Positions 9,195 to 20,082 of a DNA stretch of 64,000 nucleotides are shown in pieces. This stretch comes from Pseudomonas azotoformans (GTDB taxonomy: Bacteria > Pseudomonadota > Gammaproteobacteria > Pseudomonadales > Pseudomonadaceae): positions 5,867,501-5,931,500 of the forward strand of contig NZ_LT629702.1 in the NCBI RefSeq assembly GCF_900103345.1, written 5' to 3'. The first letter of the stretch is position 1. The number at the start of each line of letters is the position of its first letter. The position numbers were made by a program, and so were the translations under genes. Below the pieces are notes generated by a model. The model did not search any database, had not been told where the DNA came from, and worked only from the letters and a program-made list of their open reading frames with translations.

Positions 9195-10643
9195 TCATTG
9201 CCCAGTTGAGGCGGTCTGCTGACCACCAGCTGGGAATACGTTGCGTGTGCAAATTTTCGCTTCGACCTTCTGCGCGGCAGCGCCCGCTTCGGGACCCTGC
9301 ACTTCCACGGCCAGCAAGTTCTGCGAGGCCCAGTCTTCATCGGTGCGCAGTTCAAAGGCGAAACGCCCGTCTGTATCGGATGTTTCGGGTTTCTCGATCT
9401 TGATGTCCTCGTGGCGCCCGTTCATGTACCAGAGGGTGGCTTGCAGGGTTTTCACCGACGGGTCGGCGAAGCGGATATCAACCTGGTGATTGGCATTACG
9501 CAGGTCTTTGTTCGAACTGTTCACCAGCAATTCGTTCTTGCCGGGTTTCAACGTGGTGCTCGCGGTCATCTGCGCGGTCTTGCCTTCGCAGCCGTTGTCG
9601 AGCAGGGCCATCATCTGGCGGTAGATGGTCTCCTGGTCCAGGCGATACAGCGGCGAGAACTCCCAGATGAGGATTTTCGGCGGGCTCTTCTGGAATTCGT
9701 CGCTGCCCAGGTACTGGATCATCGAACCTTCCAGGCCACCGCCGGGGAAGGCGACGTTGAGAATGTCGGCGCCGATTTCCTGTTCCAGGAAGCCGGCAAA
9801 GTTGTAGTTCTTGCCGCTGTGGCTGGTGCCCACCAGGGTGATCTGCGGGTTGCCCGAATCGCCGAACAGGTCGCCGTCGCCCGCTTCGCCCTTGGGCTCG
9901 GTGGTGAACTGGTCCATGTACTGGATCGCGTAGCTGGTGCCGCACAGTTGCCCGGCCATGTTGTGCAGGGTGCCGGTCTTGCCCATGCGCCCGGAGCGCT
10001 TGGTTTCGAATTCGCGCTTGGGAATATCGGCGAACTCAGGCATGGCGCGTACTTTGGCGCCGACGATTTTCGCGGTGCGCTGGGCGCCGTACGGGGTCCA
10101 GTGCTGGTCGCCACGGAAGTAGAAGTCGTGGGCGGGCAGTTCATCCGGCAGTTGCTCGTTGGTCAACGGCGACAGGTCCGGTACCACGTAGCCCATCTTG
10201 GCGAAGCGGCCGAGCATGGTCTTGTAGTTACCCAGGGCCTTGTCGAAGTCGAACTTGGCTTTCTCTTCCGGGTTGAGTTTGTTGCGGTTCACCAGGCCAC
10301 GGGTCGGCTGGTAGACCACCACCAGTTCCACGCCCTTGGCCTTGAACGCGTCGTGCAGTTGTTGCATGCGCTTGTAGCCGGACGGGGTGGTGTCGAACTC
10401 GGTGCGCAGGTCTTCCTGGGTCCGGAACAACCAGTCGCCCTGGGCTTGCACCAGGGTGGTGAAGTTCTGCTGATAGCGCGTGGTGTAGTTGCGCGCATCA
10501 TGGGCGGCCGGGCACAGGCTGCAGCATGGCTCGGCGGTGAAGGTCGGCGCCTTGACTTCATCGGCGCGTACGCCCTGGCTGGCCGCGAGCAGGCCGAGGG
10601 TCAGACCCGAGAGGCTCAGCAGTTTGATCATGTGTGGGTGCAT
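9195..10643 (-). CDS. algX: AlgX, terminal alginate O-acetyltransferase
   Basis: 482 residues. ATG at 10643 is preferred because AGGA lies 8 bp upstream; the ATG 3 codons earlier sits directly on the ribosome site. A signal peptide ends near GVRA-DEV. The SGNH domain shows GDQHWTPYG (Asp-His) and [10 protein letters not shown] (Ser), and a C-terminal carbohydrate-binding module follows. It acetylates mannuronate in the periplasmic AlgK-AlgE complex. The gene lies directly after algG. Confidence 0.95.
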   Translation of the reverse strand: MHPHMIKLLSLSGLTLGLLAASQGVRADEVKAPTFTAEPCCSLCPAAHDARNYTTRYQQNFTTLVQAQGDWLFRTQEDLRTEFDTTPSGYKRMQQLHDAFKAKGVELVVVYQPTRGLVNRNKLNPEEKAKFDFDKALGNYKTMLGRFAKMGYVVPDLSPLTNEQLPDELPAHDFYFRGDQHWTPYGAQRTAKIVGAKVRAMPEFADIPKREFETKRSGRMGKTGTLHNMAGQLCGTSYAIQYMDQFTTEPKGEAGDGDLFGDSGNPQITLVGTSHSGKNYNFAGFLEQEIGADILNVAFPGGGLEGSMIQYLGSDEFQKSPPKILIWEFSPLYRLDQETIYRQMMALLDNGCEGKTAQMTASTTLKPGKNELLVNSSNKDLRNANHQVDIRFADPSVKTLQATLWYMNGRHEDIKIEKPETSDTDGRFAFELRTDEDWASQNLLAVEVQGPEAGAAAQKVEAKICTRNVFPAGGQQTASTGQ

Positions 10644-10654
10644 AAGGGTCATCC

Positions 10655-12208
10655 TCAGTCCTGCATTTCGGTCTGGCGTTCGACAGGGTCGATCAGCACG
10701 GCTTTCTGCTGGCGCACCAGCAGGTCGAGAATCTCTTCCTGGCGATCGCCAAGCACGCCGGAGAAGCTGATGCCGCTGGATTTGGTCGGCGCCAGCATCG
10801 ACACGCGGTACAGCTCGATACTCAACGGCGAGTCGATGGACAGCGGCCCGCTGCCGTTACCCGCCAGTTCACCGCCGACCACGATCAGCGAGACCTTGGC
10901 GTCGAACGGGTCGAGGGCGATGTCGCGGTCGGTGTCGGTCAAATCCTTGATGTGGCCGTAGACGCCGGTCAGGCCGTTGGCCATCGCGGTGTTTTCGTAG
11001 AGCTTGATGTTCACGCTGTTGCGCACGCGGATGCCGTGGCGACGGTTGCTGATCACCTTGTTGCCCCACAGCAGGTTGTCGCCGCTCTCATAGAGGGTGA
11101 TGCCGTCGGTGTGGTTGCGGTAGATCTCGTTGTCGGCGATCAGGTTGTTCACGCTGTTACGGTCGATCACCAGGCCCGAAAGCTTGTTGTCGTAGCTGCG
11201 GTTGTTGAAGATGAAGCTGTCGTTCACTTCACGGGAAATGATGATGCCGTGCTTCTTCTTGGTGCCGTAGACGGTGTTGTCCGCGATGATCAGGCCGTGG
11301 GAACGGTCGTGGGGGTCAATGCCGTAGACGATGTTGTCTTTGTAGGTGTTGCCCTTGATCACAAAGCCGGTGGTCTCGTAGCAGTAGAAGCCGTACCACA
11401 TGTCCGAGAACTCGGAGTCGATGATCCAACCGGTCGGCTCCGGACGCTTGAGCACCTTGGCCATGTTCGGCGTGTACTGGGAAATACTCACCCCGTACGA
11501 CTTACTGTTGGCGTAACCGAAACTGGCCATCTTAGTGTTGGAAATGTAGGTTTCGGTGCCGCCCCAGGCCAGCAGGAACGGGCGAAATTCCTTGGGCGAC
11601 TTGAACAGCGCCGGGCCGTTGGCCTTTTCGCTCCAGCCGGTGACCTTGGTGTCATGCACAAACAGCTGGCCGTCGTTGATCAGGAACGAACCGGCTTCCT
11701 GGGACAGGCGCAGCTCCTGGGTCTTCTTGTCAATTTCCAGGATGCCCTTGCGCCCGACCACGATCGGCAATTTGGCCACGATCACACCCGGCGAGGTCTC
11801 GCTCAGGTATTGCTTGGGCACTTTGCCGAGCAAGTCCTTGAGGTTCATGTAGCCGTCGTCGACAAAGATCGCCTGGGGAATACCGTGCTGGCGCACTACC
11901 CACTCGGCCATCTTGTTGTCACCGCCGATGAAGTCCTTGAGGGCGTCTTCCTGCATCATGCGGCGGATGCTGATTTTGCCTGGCTTGGTCCTTACGATCT
12001 TTTTTTCCATTGCCGCGGCGGTGTAGCCCGACAGGTCCGGCAGGGCCGGCTTGGCCATTTCCAGCGGCGCGGTCGGCGGGCTGGAGATGGTGTAGGTCTT
12101 GGCCTGCTGCAGTTCCTTGGCGATGGTCGGCGCCTTGGCCGTCGTGTCGGCAAACGCTGTGGCACTGGCCAACAGCATTGCCGCGACGAGTAGGCTTTGA
12201 GCATTCAT
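10655..12208 (-). CDS. algG: AlgG, mannuronan C5-epimerase
   Basis: 517 residues from MNAQSLLVAAMLLASATAFA, chosen for GGGAG upstream. After the signal peptide and a CASH-like region comes a right-handed parallel beta-helix with repeated asparagine-rich turns. The catalytic motif YGIDPHDRSHG is intact. It converts D-mannuronate to L-guluronate in the polymer within the periplasm. It lies 14 bp after algE and is followed by algX. Confidence 0.96.
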   Translation of the reverse strand: MNAQSLLVAAMLLASATAFADTTAKAPTIAKELQQAKTYTISSPPTAPLEMAKPALPDLSGYTAAAMEKKIVRTKPGKISIRRMMQEDALKDFIGGDNKMAEWVVRQHGIPQAIFVDDGYMNLKDLLGKVPKQYLSETSPGVIVAKLPIVVGRKGILEIDKKTQELRLSQEAGSFLINDGQLFVHDTKVTGWSEKANGPALFKSPKEFRPFLLAWGGTETYISNTKMASFGYANSKSYGVSISQYTPNMAKVLKRPEPTGWIIDSEFSDMWYGFYCYETTGFVIKGNTYKDNIVYGIDPHDRSHGLIIADNTVYGTKKKHGIIISREVNDSFIFNNRSYDNKLSGLVIDRNSVNNLIADNEIYRNHTDGITLYESGDNLLWGNKVISNRRHGIRVRNSVNIKLYENTAMANGLTGVYGHIKDLTDTDRDIALDPFDAKVSLIVVGGELAGNGSGPLSIDSPLSIELYRVSMLAPTKSSGISFSGVLGDRQEEILDLLVRQQKAVLIDPVERQTEMQD

Positions 12209-12222
12209 TGGGCGGGCTCCCA

Positions 12223-13710
12223 TCAGAATCTCCAGATCACGTCGACAAACGCGCGATGCATGTACGAGTCGACGTTGCTGCCATAGGCATCGCCCGGTTT
12301 GAATACGCCGGCACGGAAACGCACCAGCGCCGATGGCTCATCAATCGACTGGCTGAGCGCAGCCGGCAACAGCCCGGTCTTGAAGTACTTGGTGACCACC
12401 AGGTCCATTTCCTGGCCCAGGTCTTTCTTGCCATCTTCAAGCGGCAGGGAAGTACTGGACAGGATCGCGCCGGTGACGTCGTCGGTGTTGTTCTGCACCG
12501 CATCGATACCGTTGCTGCCCACCGGCTTGTTGCCGTCGACACGCCAGAACTTGTGGTACACCAGACTGGCGTCGTAGTCCTCGCGCAACTGCCAGGAACC
12601 GAACAGGCTCATGGCTTGCATGTTGTTCATCTCACCACGGAAGGCTTCACCGAAGCGGTGTACGCGGGACTGGGTGCCGGTCCAGTTCGAACGGTTGCTT
12701 TGCAGGCCGTTCTGCTCGTACTCGGCGCTGGCGCGGGAGTAGGCCGCACCCACTTGCCACTGCGGGTCAAGGCGCAGGCGCACGCCGAGGTCGGTGGCCC
12801 AGCCACTGACATCGTCGCTGCGCTTGGCGTTGGTCGGGCGAGTGCCGTCGGCGTTCAGGGCGTTGACCGAATCACGGTCGCCGCGCATGCCGGTGACGCT
12901 GGCCCAGTAGTTGACGGTGTTGGTGTTGCGCCAGTTGTAGGCGTCGCTGTTGGCTTCGATACCGAGCCAGCTCAGGTCGCCGTTTTCGCGCTTGTCCAAC
13001 GAGTCGGTCGGTACGCCGGGTTCCGGGTAGTCGAGCTTGCCGTTGTCATGGGTGTGGTGACCGCGCAGGCCGATCCACTGGCCGGGCGTCCACTGGTAGG
13101 CGGCGTCGGCGTAGAGGTGCTGACGGTCCTTGTCCTTGGGCGACAGCTCCTTGAGGTCGGTGCGGTACTCGCTGAAACGTTCGGCGACGCCGACATTGGC
13201 CTTGAGCAGGGTGGTGTCGAAAGTCCAGTTCAGCGCTTCGATATTGGTGTCGCGCCATTGGCCGTCGTCGTTGCGCAGGCGTTGGCGACCCAGCTTGAGG
13301 ATCTCGCCGGGGTAGGGCGTGAAGCCGCTGTAGCCGACCCAGAACTCGCGCATGGCCAGGTAGTTTTTCTTGGCCTTGCGGTCGTTGTTGGTGGTCTGCT
13401 GGTTCGCGTCATCGGCTGACTGTTGCAGTGGGTCGGTCTCGATGATGTCGCTGGAGACCACCGCCTGGCCCATGGCGTAGGCGCTCCACGCGCCGCTTTC
13501 ACCGTAGATCCACGGGCGCAGGTCGAGGCCGACGCCGTTGACGTCGCCGCCTTTCTGGGTGCCGAGGTCGCGGTCATCTTCGGACTGTGCGGTGGCTTTG
13601 ACTTCCAGGCCGAAGTTCTTGGCTTCGGTCAGCGCGGCCAGGGTCGGGCACGACCACAGCAGGGCGAAGGTCAGGCCGATGCCGGCCTTGACGAATGGGT
13701 TGAGCTTCAT
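12223..13710 (-). CDS. algE: AlgE, outer-membrane alginate porin
   Basis: 495 residues. The signal peptide ends near TLAA-LTEAK, and the rest is an 18-strand barrel-type sequence ending in an aromatic residue (VIWRF), as outer-membrane proteins do. It is the export channel for acetylated alginate and partners AlgK. Its start overlaps the algK stop by 4 bp, indicating translational coupling. Confidence 0.96.
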   Translation of the reverse strand: MKLNPFVKAGIGLTFALLWSCPTLAALTEAKNFGLEVKATAQSEDDRDLGTQKGGDVNGVGLDLRPWIYGESGAWSAYAMGQAVVSSDIIETDPLQQSADDANQQTTNNDRKAKKNYLAMREFWVGYSGFTPYPGEILKLGRQRLRNDDGQWRDTNIEALNWTFDTTLLKANVGVAERFSEYRTDLKELSPKDKDRQHLYADAAYQWTPGQWIGLRGHHTHDNGKLDYPEPGVPTDSLDKRENGDLSWLGIEANSDAYNWRNTNTVNYWASVTGMRGDRDSVNALNADGTRPTNAKRSDDVSGWATDLGVRLRLDPQWQVGAAYSRASAEYEQNGLQSNRSNWTGTQSRVHRFGEAFRGEMNNMQAMSLFGSWQLREDYDASLVYHKFWRVDGNKPVGSNGIDAVQNNTDDVTGAILSSTSLPLEDGKKDLGQEMDLVVTKYFKTGLLPAALSQSIDEPSALVRFRAGVFKPGDAYGSNVDSYMHRAFVDVIWRF

Positions 13711-15206
13711 AGGGATTCCTCGCCGTCGTCTTCTTCATCCAGGGCGTGCAGTTGCAACGTGCTCTGGGCCAGGGTGCCGCGGGCGGCCAGTTCCTGTTGC
13801 ACCAGGTGTTGGCCCTGGGCGCGTTGCTCCGGCGTCAAGGGCGCTTCGAGCTGGTTCGCCAGGTCATTGGCTTCCGGGGTGTCCTGGGCTTTGGCCAACT
13901 GGCTGAAGACATAGGCGTTCAATGGGTCGGGCTTGGTGCCCTTGCCTTGGGAAAACAACTGGGCGATGGCGAAATCGGCGCTGTTCTGGCCGTTGCGCGC
14001 AGCGGTCAGCAAGTGGTCGAGGGCTTTTTGCGGATAGACCTTGCCCAGGTAGCCACGGCGGTAGATCTGGCCGAGGTAGTAATCGGCGGCCACTTCCTTG
14101 CCCACGGCTTTTTCGAAGTGCGCTTCGGCTGCCTTGGCATCCGCCGGCACCCACTTGCCTTCGTAGTAGAGCTTGCCCAGCAACAGCTCGGCGCGCGGCT
14201 GGTCGGCGGCGCGACCGTTGTCCAGGTACTTCATCATCTGGTCGACGTCGCCGAGTTCGGGGAAGTCGTAGAGCAGTTGCGCCAGGCTGACCCACGAAAC
14301 CGGGTAGCCGGGGGCGATTTTTTCCAGCAGGGCCTGGGCGGTTTTTTCGTCCGGCTGGCCGAGGGTTGCGTCACCCAGTACGCGCGCCACGCTATCAACA
14401 CGTTGTGCGGTGACGGTGCCACGGCTGTAGCCGGCTTCCATTTGCTTGAGCAGCTCGGCCTGTTTTTCCGGCTCGGCTTTTTTCTGGTAGACCGTGGCCA
14501 GTTCGACGTAGCAGATGTCGGTGGTATTCAGCGCGGCCTTGCAGATGCGCTCCACGTCATCCAGATGCTGGTCGTAGGTGTCTTGGGTGCGATACAGCAG
14601 GACCTGGGCCAGGCCGGCTTCCGGGTAACCGGCGGCCTGCCATTGGCTGATCTGCTGCTGGGCATTCACATTCGGGAAGCTGTGCGGGTATTGCAGGTAC
14701 AGCATCGCCAGTGGAATCAGGGTGTTGCCTTCGCCATTGGCAAAGGCTTTTTTCAGCAGGCCTTCGGCTTCATGGTGTTCGGCTTCGGTGCTGCCAGGCT
14801 TGGCCACCAACAGGCGACCGAGGCGCGCCTGGGCGCGGGGCGAGGTATCCGCTGCCGCACGGTAGGTGGCTTCGGCCTGTTTGATTTGCGCCGGATCGCG
14901 GGTGCCTACCTGGATGTCGGCCAGGCCCACCTGGGCCTCGCTGTAGCCCAGGTCTGCCAGTTGCTGGTAATTCTGCTGCGCGGTGACGGTGTCGCCGCGC
15001 TTGAACGCTTCATTGGCCAGGCGTTGGTCGGGCAGGCCGGCGCAACCGGCGAGGCTGACGGCCAGTGCCAATGTGCACAAAGATCCCATGTGGGAGCGGG
15101 CTTGCTCGCGAAGGGGCCCTGTCAGTTGATGAATGTGCTGGTTGACACACTGCTTTCGCGAGCAAGCCCGCTCCCACAGGGTCCGCGGTGTGTTTGGGAG
15201 AGTCAT
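13707..15206 (-). CDS. algK: AlgK lipoprotein with REP-encoded N-terminal extension
   Basis: Sel1/TPR repeats fill the protein after [17 protein letters not shown]. AlgK is the outer-membrane lipoprotein scaffold that places AlgE. The lipobox LAGC is preceded by [17 protein letters not shown] doublet (15089-15178) lies in frame within the 5' coding end, so about 30 residues ([17 protein letters not shown] and onward) are REP-encoded and sit inside the n-region of the signal peptide. The only ribosome site (AGAGGA, near 15217-15222) serves starts at 15206-15215. An ATG at 15089, after the REP, has no ribosome site and gives a signal peptide without a basic residue. The true start is uncertain. 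Confidence 0.9.
   Translation of the reverse strand: MTLPNTPRTLWERACSRKQCVNQHIHQLTGPLREQARSHMGSLCTLALAVSLAGCAGLPDQRLANEAFKRGDTVTAQQNYQQLADLGYSEAQVGLADIQVGTRDPAQIKQAEATYRAAADTSPRAQARLGRLLVAKPGSTEAEHHEAEGLLKKAFANGEGNTLIPLAMLYLQYPHSFPNVNAQQQISQWQAAGYPEAGLAQVLLYRTQDTYDQHLDDVERICKAALNTTDICYVELATVYQKKAEPEKQAELLKQMEAGYSRGTVTAQRVDSVARVLGDATLGQPDEKTAQALLEKIAPGYPVSWVSLAQLLYDFPELGDVDQMMKYLDNGRAADQPRAELLLGKLYYEGKWVPADAKAAEAHFEKAVGKEVAADYYLGQIYRRGYLGKVYPQKALDHLLTAARNGQNSADFAIAQLFSQGKGTKPDPLNAYVFSQLAKAQDTPEANDLANQLEAPLTPEQRAQGQHLVQQELAARGTLAQSTLQLHALDEEDDGEESL
15089..15178. repeat. REP doublet inside the 5' end of algK
   Basis: Arms TGTGGGAGCGGGCTTGCTCG and CGAGCAAGCCCGCTCCCACA face each other around a 40-bp loop. 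The unit stays open in the algK frame, is transcribed with the operon, and interrupts what should be the signal-peptide coding region. REP elements are normally extragenic, so this position is exceptional. Confidence 0.9.
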
Positions 15207-15224
15207 CACAGGCATGTCCTCTGC

Positions 15225-16391
15225 TTACAGGCCGTGGGCCATGGCTTTATCGATCAGCCAGTTCAGCGATGGGCCACGGTCGCTGGTGACTTCCACCGGT
15301 CGCCCGGCGTAGGTGCTGTCCAGCGGTGCGTCCGGCTTGATCTGCACGCGGATGTCGGAGGACAGGTCGGCGCTGTTCAGGCTGGTGCTGCTGACGATGG
15401 TGCCGGTGCGGATCTGTTCTTCGTCGGCGACCTGGAAGCTCACCGGGGTGCCTGGGCGAACGTCAGCGAACTGGCGATAGGTGAAGCGCGCTTCCACGTT
15501 GGCCTGGCTGCCACGTGGGACCAGTTGGAAGATCACGTCCCCTTTGCTGGCGTACTGACCATCGGCCACCAGTTGCTGCGCCACCACGCAATCGCACGGC
15601 GAAGTCAGGGTGCCGGTCATTTGCTTGCCGAACAGCTCTTCGACCTTGGCCGGTTGCAATTGGTCTTCGTCCAGGTGGCCCTTGAGCACGTCGAGCATGC
15701 TGGTGCTGAAGGTCGCCAGTGGCGCGCCTTTGGCGGCGACCGCGTCACCTTTGAGCAGGCTCTGCACGGTGCCGTCGCGTGGCATGGTCACGTTCATGCC
15801 GGGCACGCTCACCAGGCCGGCCTGGGCATGGCTGACGAAGTACATGCCGTACACCGACTTGAAGATGAAACCGAAAGCCGCCAGGCCGACGATGAAGATA
15901 CCCGCGCTGAACACCACGGCGCGCAGGCGGCCGGCGGCGCTCATGTTGCTGCCGCTATCCTTGACCTTGCGTGCCTTGGTGAAGTTGTCGCGTTGCAGGG
16001 TTGCCAGCACGTCGCCCATGGTCACGATGTCGCCGGACAGGTGCGAGGTGATCAGGTGGCGCAGGGTGGAAATGTCCTGGGCGTCGAGGTTCTGGAACTG
16101 GCAACCGGTGCGGCCGCTCTGGCGGTCGTAGGAGCGAATCTGCAGTTCTACGTCCATGGCCAGGCCGAGGTTGTCGATGACAAATTGCAGGCGGCCCTTG
16201 TGCACTTCGCCGACGGTCAACGGTTGGGTGGCGGTGAACGCCAGGCCGCCGGCGGACAGGTCGATCACCCGTGCTTCGGTCTGGGTGCGGTCGGTGTTGA
16301 AAAAGCGCAGTTTGGCCGGGATTTTCACGCGGGCATGTTGGCGCTGGGCTTCGGATTCGTGGACAACGTTGGCGTTTACTGGGCTGTTCAT
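15225..16391 (-). CDS. alg44: Alg44, PilZ-domain c-di-GMP receptor for alginate polymerisation
   Basis: 388 residues. The cytosolic N-terminal PilZ domain carries RQHAR (RxxxR) and DLSAGG (D/NxSxxG), the c-di-GMP binding residues. One membrane helix follows (AVVFSAGIFIVGLAAFGFIF), then a periplasmic membrane-fusion-protein-like domain. With Alg8 it forms the c-di-GMP-activated polymerase. The algK start site region begins about 10-20 bp after its stop. Confidence 0.97.
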   Translation of the reverse strand: MNSPVNANVVHESEAQRQHARVKIPAKLRFFNTDRTQTEARVIDLSAGGLAFTATQPLTVGEVHKGRLQFVIDNLGLAMDVELQIRSYDRQSGRTGCQFQNLDAQDISTLRHLITSHLSGDIVTMGDVLATLQRDNFTKARKVKDSGSNMSAAGRLRAVVFSAGIFIVGLAAFGFIFKSVYGMYFVSHAQAGLVSVPGMNVTMPRDGTVQSLLKGDAVAAKGAPLATFSTSMLDVLKGHLDEDQLQPAKVEELFGKQMTGTLTSPCDCVVAQQLVADGQYASKGDVIFQLVPRGSQANVEARFTYRQFADVRPGTPVSFQVADEEQIRTGTIVSSTSLNSADLSSDIRVQIKPDAPLDSTYAGRPVEVTSDRGPSLNWLIDKAMAHGL

Positions 16392-16426
16392 AGTTCGGTT
16401 TCCTAGTTAATTCAGGCTTGGCAGGG

Positions 16427-17908
16427 TCAGACCATCATCAGCAACACGGCAACGAAGATGCTGCCGGCGGAGAAGGTCATGGTCCGAGACGACCAGGTGT
16501 TGAACCAACGTTGAAAGCTGGCCAAATCGCGGGTCAGTTTGGTGTCCTGGCGGGTCCAGGACTGTTGATCGAGGCGGAAGAACACGTAGATCTTCACCAG
16601 CGCGCCCATGATCTGGTTGTAATAGAGAATCACTGGGTACGCGGGGCCGATCTTGTGGCCGGAGCACGACAGCAGCAGGGTGAGAATCAGGCGAGTGATG
16701 CCGATCCACAGCAAGTACGCGAGGATGAAGGCGCCGCCGTATTTGAAGGTGGCGATGATCGCCACGGTCAGGCCGAGCAGGGAGGTCCACATCGACACGC
16801 GCTGGTCGAACAGCACGATGCTGGTGAACAGGCCCAGCCGACGCACACCCAGGCCCAGGGCGCGGGAATTCTGGCGCAGGTTGTTGCCGTACCAGCGGAA
16901 CATCAGCTTGCGGCTGGCCTTGATGAAGCTCTTTTCCGGCGGGTGTTCCACGGTGTTGATCGCGGCGTCCGGCACGTAGAAGGTGTCGTAGCCCAGGCGC
17001 ATCAGGCTGAACCAGCTGGACTTGTCGTCACCGGTGAGGAACTTGAAGCGGCCCAGGCGCCAGTGTTGCAGCGAGTCGCTTTCCACGTCGGCGATAAAGC
17101 CCGGGTCGGTGACCACGCTGGCACGGAACACCGACATGCGGCCGGTCATGGTCAGCACGCGCTTGGACAGGGCCATGGAGCACATGTTGATGTGGCGCTG
17201 GGCGAAGCGCAGTTTGTGCCACTCGCTCATGATGTAGCCGCCGCGCACTTCGCAGAACTCGTTGGTGGTCAGGCCGCCGACATTGCCGAACAGTTGGAAC
17301 CACGGCACGGTCTTGCGTACAACGCCTTCGGCGAGCACGGTGTCGCCATCGATCACCGCAACCACGGCGCGGTCATCCGGCAGGTGGCGGGAGATGGCGC
17401 GGAAACCGAAGGCCAGGCCGTCGCGTTTGCCGGTGCCGGCGATACGCACGAAGTCGAGCTTCACATGCTCGGGTGGGTTCATGCGTTCCCACAGGCTCTT
17501 CACCAGCAGCTCATCGGACATTTCCACCAGCGAGCAGACCACGGTGGTGGGGAAGCCACATTCGATGGCTTCACGGATCACCGAGCTGTAGACCTGCGCG
17601 GTGGTCAGCGCATCGATACGGAAACTGGTGACCATCAGGAACACATGGGACGGGTCGGCAGCCTTGCCCAGCTTGCGCACTTTGCGGCGCAGGTGCGGGT
17701 AGACCACATACAGGAACAGCATGCCGCGAAAGAAATGCGTAGCACCCATCGAGTAGCGCCAGATGCCGACGGCGCCAATCAGGAAAATAAAATTCTTCGA
17801 CTCGGAGTCGAACGTACTCGCCGGCAAGAGCAGGGCGAGTCCCATCAGCAGGCTCAAAAAGAACAGCCAGCCGGCGGATTGGAGCAGTACGTGTTTTAAC
17901 TTGGACAT
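16427..17908 (-). CDS. alg8: Alg8, alginate polymerase (family 2 glycosyltransferase)
   Basis: 493 residues from [10 protein letters not shown], close to the 494 of P. aeruginosa Alg8; longer in-frame starts extend into the intergenic hairpin. N- and C-terminal membrane helices flank a cytosolic GT2 domain with [10 protein letters not shown] (DxD) and a QXXRW-like region near RKLMFRWYG. It polymerises GDP-mannuronate and moves the chain across the inner membrane with Alg44. Confidence 0.96.
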   Translation of the reverse strand: MSKLKHVLLQSAGWLFFLSLLMGLALLLPASTFDSESKNFIFLIGAVGIWRYSMGATHFFRGMLFLYVVYPHLRRKVRKLGKAADPSHVFLMVTSFRIDALTTAQVYSSVIREAIECGFPTTVVCSLVEMSDELLVKSLWERMNPPEHVKLDFVRIAGTGKRDGLAFGFRAISRHLPDDRAVVAVIDGDTVLAEGVVRKTVPWFQLFGNVGGLTTNEFCEVRGGYIMSEWHKLRFAQRHINMCSMALSKRVLTMTGRMSVFRASVVTDPGFIADVESDSLQHWRLGRFKFLTGDDKSSWFSLMRLGYDTFYVPDAAINTVEHPPEKSFIKASRKLMFRWYGNNLRQNSRALGLGVRRLGLFTSIVLFDQRVSMWTSLLGLTVAIIATFKYGGAFILAYLLWIGITRLILTLLLSCSGHKIGPAYPVILYYNQIMGALVKIYVFFRLDQQSWTRQDTKLTRDLASFQRWFNTWSSRTMTFSAGSIFVAVLLMMV

Positions 17909-17938
17909 AAGCGTCATCCGAAGGTGAAGAAGGCTCCC

Positions 17939-17973
17939 GGCTGCAAGCGCTGGGGATGGGAACGCTTGCAGCC
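17939..17973 (-). other. Intercistronic hairpin between algD and alg8
   Basis: A perfect 11-bp stem, GGCTGCAAGCG paired with CGCTTGCAGCC, has a 13-nt loop. It lies in the 83-bp gap between the algD stop and the alg8 start. No T-run follows on the minus strand, so it is not a classical terminator. It could protect the algD mRNA 3' end or reduce read-through into alg8. Confidence 0.6.
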
Positions 17974-17991
17974 CGGAACTTGCCGTTGCTG

Positions 17992-19308
17992 TTACCAGCA
18001 AATGCCTTCGGTGCGACCTGTGGCACAGGTGGCCTTGGACATGAAGCCCACCAGGTCGATCACTTGCTTGCCGTGCGGTGCGTTCTGCGCCAGGGCACGG
18101 AACTTCTCATCGCGGTTGCCCAGGATGATCACGTCGGAGTTGTTGATCACGGCGTCGAAGTCCGAATTGAGCAGGGACGACACGTGCGGGATCTTGCCTT
18201 CGATGTAGTCCTTGTTCGCACCGTGGACACGGGCGTACTCGACGTTGCTGTCGTAGATGCTCAGGTCGAAGCCCTTGCCGATCAGCATTTCGGCCAGTTC
18301 GACCAGCGGGCTTTCGCGCAGGTCGTCGGTGCCGGCCTTGAAGCTCAGGCCCAGCAGGGCGACTTTGCGCTTGTCGTGGCTGGAGACGATGTCGAAGGCG
18401 TTCTGTACCTGGGACTCGTTGCTGCGCATCAGCGAGTTGAGCAGCGGCGCTTCCACGTCCAGTGAACCGGCGCGGTAGGTGAGGGCACGCACGTCTTTAG
18501 GCAGGCACGAACCACCGAAGGCGAAGCCTGGGCGCATGTAGTACTGGGACAGGTTGAGGGTCTTGTCCTGGCACACCACGTCCATCACTTCGCGACCGTC
18601 GACGCCGACGGCCTTGGCGATGTTGCCGATTTCGTTGGCGAAGGTCACTTTGGTGGCGTGCCACACGTTGCAGGTGTACTTGATCATTTCGGCAACGGCG
18701 ATGTCCTTGCGGATGATCGGTGCGTCGAGTTCTTCGTACAGCGACTGCAGGACATCGCCGGAGGCTTTGTCGAACTCGCCGATGACAGTCATCGGTGGCA
18801 GGTCGTAGTCGGCGATGGCGGTGGATTCACGCAGGAATTCCGGGTTGACCGCGACACCGAAGTCGACGCCGGCTTTTTTGCCGGAGCAGTCTTCGAGAAT
18901 CGGGATCACCACGTTGGCCACGGTGCCCGGCAGTACGGTGCTGCGTACGACCACGGTGTGGCGGGTGGTTTTGTCACGCAGGACAAAACCGATCTCGCGG
19001 CACACGGCTTCGATGTAGTCCAGTTCCAGGTCGCCGTTTTTCTTGCTCGGCGTGCCGACGCAGATCATCGACAGGTCAGTATCACGGATGGCGTCGGCGA
19101 AGTTGGTGGTGCCACGCAGCCGGCCGGTTTCGATACCCTGGCTCAACAACTCACCCAGACCGGGCTCAACGATTGGCGATTTGCCTGCATTGATCAGGTC
19201 AATCTTGTCCTTGGAGATGTCTACGCCGACCACGTCGTGGCCACGGGCAGACAGGCAACCGGCACAGACTGCGCCAACGTAACCTAAACCAAATATGCTG
19301 ATGCGCAT
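17992..19308 (-). CDS. algD: AlgD, GDP-mannose 6-dehydrogenase
   Basis: 438 residues. The NAD-binding loop [12 protein letters not shown] (about residues 7-18) and the catalytic cysteine motif [12 protein letters not shown] (about 259-270) are both visible. It oxidises GDP-mannose to GDP-mannuronate with 2 NAD+, the committed step of alginate synthesis. It is the first gene of the operon and is preceded by a long non-coding region, as expected for the heavily regulated algD promoter. Confidence 0.97.
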   Translation of the reverse strand: MRISIFGLGYVGAVCAGCLSARGHDVVGVDISKDKIDLINAGKSPIVEPGLGELLSQGIETGRLRGTTNFADAIRDTDLSMICVGTPSKKNGDLELDYIEAVCREIGFVLRDKTTRHTVVVRSTVLPGTVANVVIPILEDCSGKKAGVDFGVAVNPEFLRESTAIADYDLPPMTVIGEFDKASGDVLQSLYEELDAPIIRKDIAVAEMIKYTCNVWHATKVTFANEIGNIAKAVGVDGREVMDVVCQDKTLNLSQYYMRPGFAFGGSCLPKDVRALTYRAGSLDVEAPLLNSLMRSNESQVQNAFDIVSSHDKRKVALLGLSFKAGTDDLRESPLVELAEMLIGKGFDLSIYDSNVEYARVHGANKDYIEGKIPHVSSLLNSDFDAVINNSDVIILGNRDEKFRALAQNAPHGKQVIDLVGFMSKATCATGRTEGICW

Positions 19309-19370
19309 CGCATTTACCTCTTCGTCTTCAAGACCGTATTAATCATGCCAATAATTGGCCGGAGTTCATG

Positions 19371-19401
19371 TTTGCAAGCGTCACTGATGCCACGGAAGTT
19401 G
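19371..19401 (-). promoter_or_regulatory. Possible AlgU-type algD promoter (weak)
   Basis: Read on the minus strand, CCAACTTCC is followed about 17 bp later by TTGCAAA, about 60 bp before the algD ATG. This only partly matches the extracytoplasmic-sigma (AlgU/RpoE) pattern GAACTT-N16/17-TCnnA known for algD. A better site may lie further upstream. Confidence 0.25.
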
Positions 19402-20082
19402 GGCGAATAGACGCCGACTTACCGCGTACAGGCATGTTAATTAGTGAGTGACTAACTATTGCACTCAAGTTGTGCGCAACTTGGCCTTGTTATTGGGGCT
19501 TGCCCTGAAATGCAGCCGGCCTTTCTGGGGAAAGGTGCCGACGCCAGTGCCGCAAGACCCTGATAGAGGCTTTTAGCCTTTATTTATCAACGTCTTGGGT
19601 GTCATCACTGACACATTTGGGTAAGCGCTGCCTTGGCCTATAGGGGATAGCAATGGATCCTTATCGCCGCCCTCAACTCATATCAGTTGATGATATGACC
19701 CGTGAGTCAAAGTTGATGAGGCAACTTCGCTACTTCCTTGGGTCGTCATGTAAGTCATCTCTTACAGAAACAGAGAATTTCGTTACCGGTGGTATGAGCC
19801 GTGGGTTTAGGCGAAGTTCCGGGCCACTCATCCTGTTTCCTGAAATTTCTTGAAATATTAGGAAAGATGGCACTGGTAGTATATTGATAGCACTTGCTAT
19901 TTGGGCCAGTAGTTATAGGGAGTTGGCGCGCGGGGATAGTTTTGTGCCACTAGTGTTTGAAAAAAGTGGTGCCACTACGAAAAAAATCGACGAATGTCGA
20001 GTGAAAGAATTGTTAGAGATGCGTCAGGATATTTTTTGACGCCAAAAATATGACGATTCATGAATTAAAATGCGGTCAAAAA
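19402..20082. other. Long A+T-rich region upstream of algD
   Basis: About 680 bp, visibly richer in A and T than its surroundings. It contains a hairpin-like AGGC-TTTTA-GCCT near 19566, a 66-codon open frame at 19653, and two direct copies of GTGCCACTA at 19944-19952 and 19969-19977. In other pseudomonads the equivalent region carries far-upstream sites for AlgR, AmrZ and other regulators. I could not assign such sites here with confidence. Confidence 0.5.
19653..19853 (+). CDS. Possible small protein upstream of algD
   Basis: 66 codons starting MDPYRRPQLISVDDMTRESK, preceded by AGGGGA about 6 bp before the ATG, which is a convincing ribosome site. It has no signal peptide or membrane helix, is Arg/Ser-rich, and resembles nothing I recognise. 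It lies on the opposite strand to algD in the A+T-rich upstream region. It may be a chance frame. Confidence 0.3.
   Translation: MDPYRRPQLISVDDMTRESKLMRQLRYFLGSSCKSSLTETENFVTGGMSRGFRRSSGPLILFPEIS

Noticed and set aside
15089..15089. ATG at 15089 as the natural algK start
   Set aside because: It lies in the REP arm, has no ribosome site, and gives a signal peptide without basic residues. It remains possible but less likely.
13746..16406. An 886-codon open frame on the plus strand opposite algK and alg44
   Set aside because: It is a mirror frame caused by high G+C at third codon positions. Its translation is Gly/Val/Gln-rich without domains, while the minus-strand genes are unmistakable.
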